Assembly: GCF_005484965.1 (NCBI RefSeq)
Contig: NZ_CP034036.1
Location: forward strand, 434,001 to 498,000
Reading direction: 5' to 3'
DNA: 64,000 bases
Origin: Brenneria nigrifluens DSM 30175 = ATCC 13028
Lineage (GTDB): Bacteria; Pseudomonadota; Gammaproteobacteria; Enterobacterales; Enterobacteriaceae
The position numbers were made by a program, and so were the translations under genes. How positions within the stretch are numbered: position 1 is the first letter of the stretch; each line of letters opens with the position of its first letter. Of the stretch, positions 59,889 through 64,000 are shown one piece after another. The notes under the pieces are model-generated. The model saw nothing but the letters and a program-made list of their open reading frames with translations, searched no databases and had not been told where the DNA came from.

Positions 59889-61220
59889 ATGGCCAAACAA
59901 CCAGGATTAGATTTTCAAAGTGCTAAAGGCGGAGTAGGCGAACTGAAGCGCAGACTATTGTTTGTTATCGGTGCGCTGATTGTTTTCCGTATTGGCTCTT
60001 TTATTCCGATTCCTGGTATTGATGCCACTGTGCTTGCCAAATTGCTTGAACAGCAGCGAGGCACCATCATTGAAATGTTCAACATGTTCTCTGGTGGTGC
60101 GCTCAGCCGTGCTTCTATCTTTGCCCTGGGTATCATGCCGTATATTTCGGCATCGATTATTATTCAGCTGCTGACCGTGGTTCATCCCACGCTGGCGGAA
60201 ATAAAGAAAGAAGGGGAGGCTGGCCGTCGCAAGATTAGCCAGTACACCCGTTACGGTACTCTGGTATTGGCGATATTCCAGTCGATCGGTATTGCTACCG
60301 GTCTGCCGAATATGCCTGGGATGCAGGGCCTGGTGTTAAATCCGGGCTTTGCTTTCTACTTTACCGCTGTTGTCAGCCTGGTCACCGGGACAATGTTCCT
60401 GATGTGGCTGGGTGAACAGATTACGGAACGAGGTATCGGTAACGGTATTTCAATCATAATCTTCGCTGGTATCGTTGCGGGGCTGCCGCCGGCCATTGGC
60501 CATACCATCGAGCAAGCGCGGCAAGGCGACCTGCACTTCCTCCTGTTGCTGTTGGTTGCAGTTTTAGTGTTTGCAGTAACCTTCTTCGTTGTTTTCATGG
60601 AGCGTGGTCAGCGGCGTATCGTCGTCAACTATGCCAAGCGTCAACAAGGTCGTCGCGTTTATGCAGCACAGAGTACGCATTTACCGCTGAAAGTGAATAT
60701 GGCGGGGGTTATCCCGGCTATCTTCGCATCCAGCATTATTCTGTTCCCTGCCACGATTGCATCCTGGTTTGGGGGCGGTACCGGTTGGAACTGGCTGACT
60801 ACGATTTCGCTGTATTTGCAGCCTGGGCAACCGCTTTATGTGTTACTCTATGCGTCTGCAATCATCTTCTTCTGTTTCTTCTACACTGCGTTGGTTTTCA
60901 ATCCGCGTGAAACAGCAGATAACCTGAAGAAGTCCGGTGCATTCGTGCCAGGAATTCGTCCGGGAGAGCAAACGGCGAAATATATCGATAAAGTAATGAC
61001 CCGCCTTACTCTGGTAGGTGCGATGTACATTACTTTCATCTGCCTGATCCCGGAGTTCATGCGTGATGCAATGAAAGTGCCTTTCTATTTCGGCGGCACG
61101 TCATTATTGATCGTTGTTGTGGTCATCATGGACTTTATGGCTCAAGTGCAAACTCTGATGATGTCGAGTCAGTACGAGTCTGCATTGAAGAAAGCAAACC
61201 TGAAAGGCTATAACCGTTAA
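59889..61220 (+). CDS. secY: SecY, protein-translocation channel
   Basis: 443 residues, inner membrane, ten transmembrane helices. With SecE and SecG it forms the translocon for Sec export and membrane insertion. The plug region FNMFSGGALSRASIFALGIMP and the cytoplasmic C5 loop RQQGRRVYAAQS are conserved. Distal gene of the spc operon as in E. coli. Confidence 0.99.
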   Translation: MAKQPGLDFQSAKGGVGELKRRLLFVIGALIVFRIGSFIPIPGIDATVLAKLLEQQRGTIIEMFNMFSGGALSRASIFALGIMPYISASIIIQLLTVVHPTLAEIKKEGEAGRRKISQYTRYGTLVLAIFQSIGIATGLPNMPGMQGLVLNPGFAFYFTAVVSLVTGTMFLMWLGEQITERGIGNGISIIIFAGIVAGLPPAIGHTIEQARQGDLHFLLLLLVAVLVFAVTFFVVFMERGQRRIVVNYAKRQQGRRVYAAQSTHLPLKVNMAGVIPAIFASSIILFPATIASWFGGGTGWNWLTTISLYLQPGQPLYVLLYASAIIFFCFFYTALVFNPRETADNLKKSGAFVPGIRPGEQTAKYIDKVMTRLTLVGAMYITFICLIPEFMRDAMKVPFYFGGTSLLIVVVVIMDFMAQVQTLMMSSQYESALKKANLKGYNR

Positions 61221-61253
61221 TCAGGTGCGTTTGAGAAGTTACGGAGAGTAAAA

Positions 61254-61370
61254 ATGAAAGTTCGTGCTTCCGTCAAGAAATTATGTCGTAACTGTAAGAT
61301 TGTTAAGCGTAACGGTGTCGTTCGTGTGATCTGCAGTGCCGAGCCGAAGCATAAACAGCGCCAAGGCTGA
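61254..61370 (+). CDS. rpmJ: 50S ribosomal protein L36
   Basis: 38 residues. The zinc ligands Cys11, Cys14, Cys27 and His33 are present, so it is the zinc-containing form. GGAGAGTAAAA precedes the ATG. Last gene of the spc operon. Confidence 0.98.
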
Positions 61371-61405
61371 TTATCTCGCATATTTTTCTTGCAAAGTTGG
61401 GTTGA

Positions 61406-61436
61406 GCTGGCTAGATTAGCCAGCCAATCTTTTGTA
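61406..61436 (+). terminator. Hairpin in the spc-alpha intergenic region
   Basis: Stem GCTGGCTA (61406-61413) with TAGCCAGC (61417-61424), loop GAT, followed by CAATCTTTTG. It stands just after rpmJ and separates the spc and alpha operons while allowing read-through. Confidence 0.75.
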
Positions 61437-61520
61437 TGTAGCCGCAATACTATTTGAGTATCCTGAAAACGGGCTTTTCAGAATGGTATTGCCGTATAAA
61501 ATTGTAGGAGTGCATAGTGG
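61437..61520 (+). promoter_or_regulatory. alpha operon leader with S4 binding pseudoknot
   Basis: The stretch with TTTGAGTATCCTGAAAACGG and the facing GGCTTTTCAG repeat, up to GTAGGAGTGCATAGTG, is nearly the same as the E. coli alpha leader that folds into the S4-binding pseudoknot around the rpsM GTG start. Base changes near 61446 and 61486 look compensatory. S4 binding here represses translation of the operon. Confidence 0.75.
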
Positions 61521-61873
61521 CCCGTATAGCAGGCATTAACATTCCTGATCATAAGCATACCGTTATCGCATTAACGGCGATCTACGGTGTCGGTAAAACT
61601 CGTTCGCAGGCCATCTGCGCTGCTTCGGGTATTGCTGAAAATGTTAAGATCAGTGAGCTGTCTGAAGAGCAAATCGATAAGCTGCGTGACGAAGTTGCCA
61701 AGTTTGTTGTTGAAGGTGACCTGCGTCGTGAAGTTACCCTGAGCATTAAGCGTCTTATGGACCTTGGTACTTATCGTGGTTTGCGTCATCGTCGTGGTCT
61801 GCCGGTTCGCGGTCAGCGTACCAAGACTAACGCCCGTACCCGTAAGGGTCCGCGCAAACCGATCAAGAAATAA
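61517..61873 (+). CDS. rpsM: 30S ribosomal protein S13
   Basis: 118 residues, top of the 30S head, contacts the 50S subunit and P-site tRNA. GTG start within the S4 control pseudoknot. ARIAGINIPDHKHTVIALTA and the RGLRHRRGLPVRGQRTKTNA stretch are typical. First gene of the alpha operon. Confidence 0.99.
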   Translation: MARIAGINIPDHKHTVIALTAIYGVGKTRSQAICAASGIAENVKISELSEEQIDKLRDEVAKFVVEGDLRREVTLSIKRLMDLGTYRGLRHRRGLPVRGQRTKTNARTRKGPRKPIKK

Positions 61874-61889
61874 TCGGGGTGATTGAATA

Positions 61890-62279
61890 ATGGCAAAGGC
61901 ACCTATTCGTGCACGTAAGCGTGTAAGAAAGCAAGTCTCTGACGGTGTGGCTCATGTCCATGCTTCTTTCAACAACACCATCGTTACTATTACCGATCGT
62001 CAGGGTAATGCGCTGGGTTGGGCAACTGCCGGTGGTTCCGGTTTCCGTGGTTCTCGTAAATCCACTCCGTTCGCCGCTCAGGTTGCAGCAGAGCGCTGTG
62101 CTGAAGCAGTGAAAGAGTACGGTATCAAGAACTTGGAAGTTATGGTTAAAGGACCTGGTCCGGGCCGTGAGTCTACTATCCGCGCATTGAACGCGGCTGG
62201 TTTCCGCATCACTAATATTACTGATGTGACTCCGATCCCCCATAACGGTTGTCGTCCGCCGAAAAAGCGCCGCGTATAA
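61890..62279 (+). CDS. rpsK: 30S ribosomal protein S11
   Basis: 129 residues, platform of the 30S subunit next to the E-site mRNA. VAHVHASFNNTIVTITDRQG and the C-terminal HNGCRPPKKRRV are standard. Sixteen bases after rpsM. Confidence 0.99.
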   Translation: MAKAPIRARKRVRKQVSDGVAHVHASFNNTIVTITDRQGNALGWATAGGSGFRGSRKSTPFAAQVAAERCAEAVKEYGIKNLEVMVKGPGPGRESTIRALNAAGFRITNITDVTPIPHNGCRPPKKRRV

Positions 62280-62309
62280 CGCCGCTTTTAGGATTGTTGG
62301 AGAAAGAAA

Positions 62310-62930
62310 ATGGCAAGATATTTGGGTCCTAAGCTCAAGCTGAGCCGTCGTGAAGGCACCGACCTGTTCCTGAAGTCCGGTGTTCGTGCGATCGATTCCA
62401 AGTGTAAGATTGAACAAGCTCCTGGCCAGCACGGTGCGCGTAAACCGCGTCTGTCTGACTATGGTGTGCAGTTGCGTGAAAAGCAAAAAGTTCGCCGTAT
62501 TTATGGTGTTCTGGAACGCCAGTTCCGTAACTATTATAAAGAAGCCGCGCGTCTGAAAGGCAACACGGGTGCGAACCTGTTACAGCTGCTGGAAGGTCGT
62601 CTGGATAACGTTGTTTACCGTATGGGCTTCGGCGCCACTCGTGCTGAAGCACGTCAGCTGGTCAGCCACAAGGCTATCATGGTAAACGGTCGCGTTGTCA
62701 GCATCGCTTCTTATCAGGTATCCCCGAATGACGTAGTCAGCATCCGTGAGAAAGCGAAAAAGCAATCTCGCGTTAAGGCCGCTCTGGAGCTGGCTGAACA
62801 GCGTGAAAAGCCAACTTGGCTGGAAGTTGATGCTGCCAAGATGGAAGGTGTGTTCAAACGTATTCCTGAACGGACCGATCTGTCTGCGGACATTAATGAA
62901 CACCTGATCGTCGAGCTTTACTCCAAGTAA
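62310..62930 (+). CDS. rpsD: 30S ribosomal protein S4
   Basis: 206 residues. A primary 16S rRNA binder, antitermination factor and the autogenous repressor of the alpha operon. The S4 RNA-binding domain (RLDNVVYRMGFGATRAEARQ, about 93-112) is intact. Confidence 0.99.
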   Translation: MARYLGPKLKLSRREGTDLFLKSGVRAIDSKCKIEQAPGQHGARKPRLSDYGVQLREKQKVRRIYGVLERQFRNYYKEAARLKGNTGANLLQLLEGRLDNVVYRMGFGATRAEARQLVSHKAIMVNGRVVSIASYQVSPNDVVSIREKAKKQSRVKAALELAEQREKPTWLEVDAAKMEGVFKRIPERTDLSADINEHLIVELYSK

Positions 62931-62955
62931 AGCTTAGTACCAAAGAGAGGACACA

Positions 62956-63945
62956 ATGCAGGGTTCTGTGACAGAGTTTCTAAAACCGCGCCTGGTTGAT
63001 ATCGAGCAAGTGAGTTCGACGCACGCCAAGGTGACCCTTGAGCCATTAGAGCGTGGCTTTGGCCATACTCTTGGCAACGCACTGCGCCGTATTCTGCTTT
63101 CATCCATGCCAGGTTGCGCGGTGACCGAGGTTGAGATTGATGGTGTACTGCATGAGTACAGCACCAAAGAAGGCGTACAGGAAGACATCCTGGAAATCCT
63201 GCTCAACCTGAAAGGGCTGGCGGTGAGAGTTCAAGGCAAAGAAGAAGTTATTCTTACCCTGAATAAATCTGGCATTGGCCCTGTGACTGCAGCCGACATC
63301 GTCCATGACGGCGATGTTGAAATCGTCAAGCCACAGCACCTGATCTGCCACCTGACCGATGAAAACGCCGCTATCAGCATGCGTATCAAAGTTCAGCGTG
63401 GCCGTGGTTATGTGCCGGCATCTGCCCGTATTCATACGGAAGAAGATGAGCGCCCGATCGGTCGCCTGTTAGTCGATGCTTGCTACAGCCCTGTAGAGCG
63501 TATTGCCTACAATGTTGAAGCGGCGCGCGTAGAACAGCGTACCGACCTGGACAAGCTGGTCATCGAAATGGAAACCAACGGCACGATCGATCCTGAAGAG
63601 GCGATCCGCCGTGCGGCCACCATTCTGGCTGAACAACTTGAAGCTTTTGTTGACCTGCGTGACGTGCGTCAACCGGAAGTTAAAGAAGAAAAACCAGAGT
63701 TCGATCCGATCCTGCTGCGCCCTGTTGACGATCTGGAATTGACTGTCCGCTCTGCTAACTGCCTCAAGGCAGAAGCTATCCACTACATCGGTGATCTGGT
63801 ACAGCGTACCGAGGTTGAGCTGTTGAAAACGCCTAACCTGGGTAAAAAATCTCTTACCGAGATTAAAGACGTACTGGCTTCCCGTGGCCTGTCTCTGGGC
63901 ATGCGCCTGGAAAACTGGCCACCGGCAAGCATTGCTGATGAGTAA
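62956..63945 (+). CDS. rpoA: RNA polymerase alpha subunit
   Basis: 329 residues, same as E. coli. The N-terminal domain (about 1-235) dimerises and starts core assembly; the linker and C-terminal domain (about 250-329) bind UP elements and activators such as CRP, encoded in this same window. The helix [20 protein letters not shown] and the [20 protein letters not shown] motif, which holds the DNA-binding residues, are complete. Confidence 0.99.
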
Positions 63946-63985
63946 CCAGATCGCAGGTTAAGGTTTTACTGAGAAGGATAAGGTC

Positions 63986-64000
63986 ATGCGCCATCGTAAG
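63986..64000 (+). CDS. rplQ: 50S ribosomal protein L17, N-terminal start only (partial)
   Basis: Only five codons (Met-Arg-His-Arg-Lys) before the window ends. The ATG is 40 bases after rpoA, with AGAAGGATAAGG upstream, in the place of rplQ, the last gene of the alpha operon. Confidence 0.9.

Noticed and set aside
1..64000. CRISPR arrays, tRNA or rRNA genes, prophage genes
   Set aside because: No regularly spaced direct repeats, cloverleaf-like sequences, rRNA or phage structural genes were noticed on reading; a dedicated RNA search was not possible here.

Overview
The window reads as a chromosomal segment of a plant-associated enterobacterium, most likely Pectobacteriaceae (Dickeya, Brenneria or Pectobacterium type). 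The housekeeping backbone follows the Escherichia coli order from hslR to rplQ almost gene for gene. The island between ppiA and crp carries a secreted pectate lyase whose signal peptide is nearly the classical PelB leader. Genus and species cannot be fixed from the sequence alone.

Layout. 1-4 kb: hslR (start only), yrfG and igaA on the minus strand, nudE on the plus strand. 4-10.4 kb: mrcA (PBP1A, minus) divergent from an intact hofMNOPQ operon (PilMNOPQ-like). 10.7-16.9 kb: the aroK-aroB-damX-dam-rpe-gph-trpS series. 16.9-17.4 kb: a GC-rich palindromic repeat array split by a 254-bp element with Tn5/IS50-like ends. 17.4-22 kb: a minus-strand operon of two polar amino acid permeases, an ATPase, a binding protein and an AbgB-like M20 amidohydrolase; it is preceded by a strong sigma-54 promoter match and an NtrC-like site. 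22.3-23.7 kb: cysG without its usual nirBDC neighbours. 24.2-30.9 kb: an enolase-superfamily (mandelate racemase group) enzyme followed by a complete five-gene Dpp/Opp-type importer. 31-34 kb: ppiA, the pectate lyase with KdgR/CRP-like sites in an AT-rich upstream region, then crp. 34.4-44.9 kb: yhfA, prkB, yheU, a LysE-family exporter in the yheT position, yheS, kefG, a kefB pseudogene, yheV, slyD, slyX, fkpA, yheO and tusDCB. 45-64 kb: the str operon (rpsL-rpsG-fusA-tufA), bfd-bfr, and the S10, spc and alpha ribosomal protein operons up to the first codons of rplQ.

How it fits together. Most of the window is core cell biology: translation, secretion (secY), murein synthesis, shikimate pathway, adenine methylation, protein folding, tRNA 2-thiolation and iron storage. 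The accessory part is uptake and plant-substrate use. One ABC operon looks wired to nitrogen limitation, one ABC cluster is paired with a probable acid-sugar dehydratase or racemase, and the pectate lyase sits beside the gene for the global regulator CRP. The strongest items for follow-up are the sigma-54/NtrC-type operon, the Tn5-like mini-element with its hydrophobic micro-ORF, the enolase-superfamily/peptide-importer cluster, and the kefB deletion at a microhomology.
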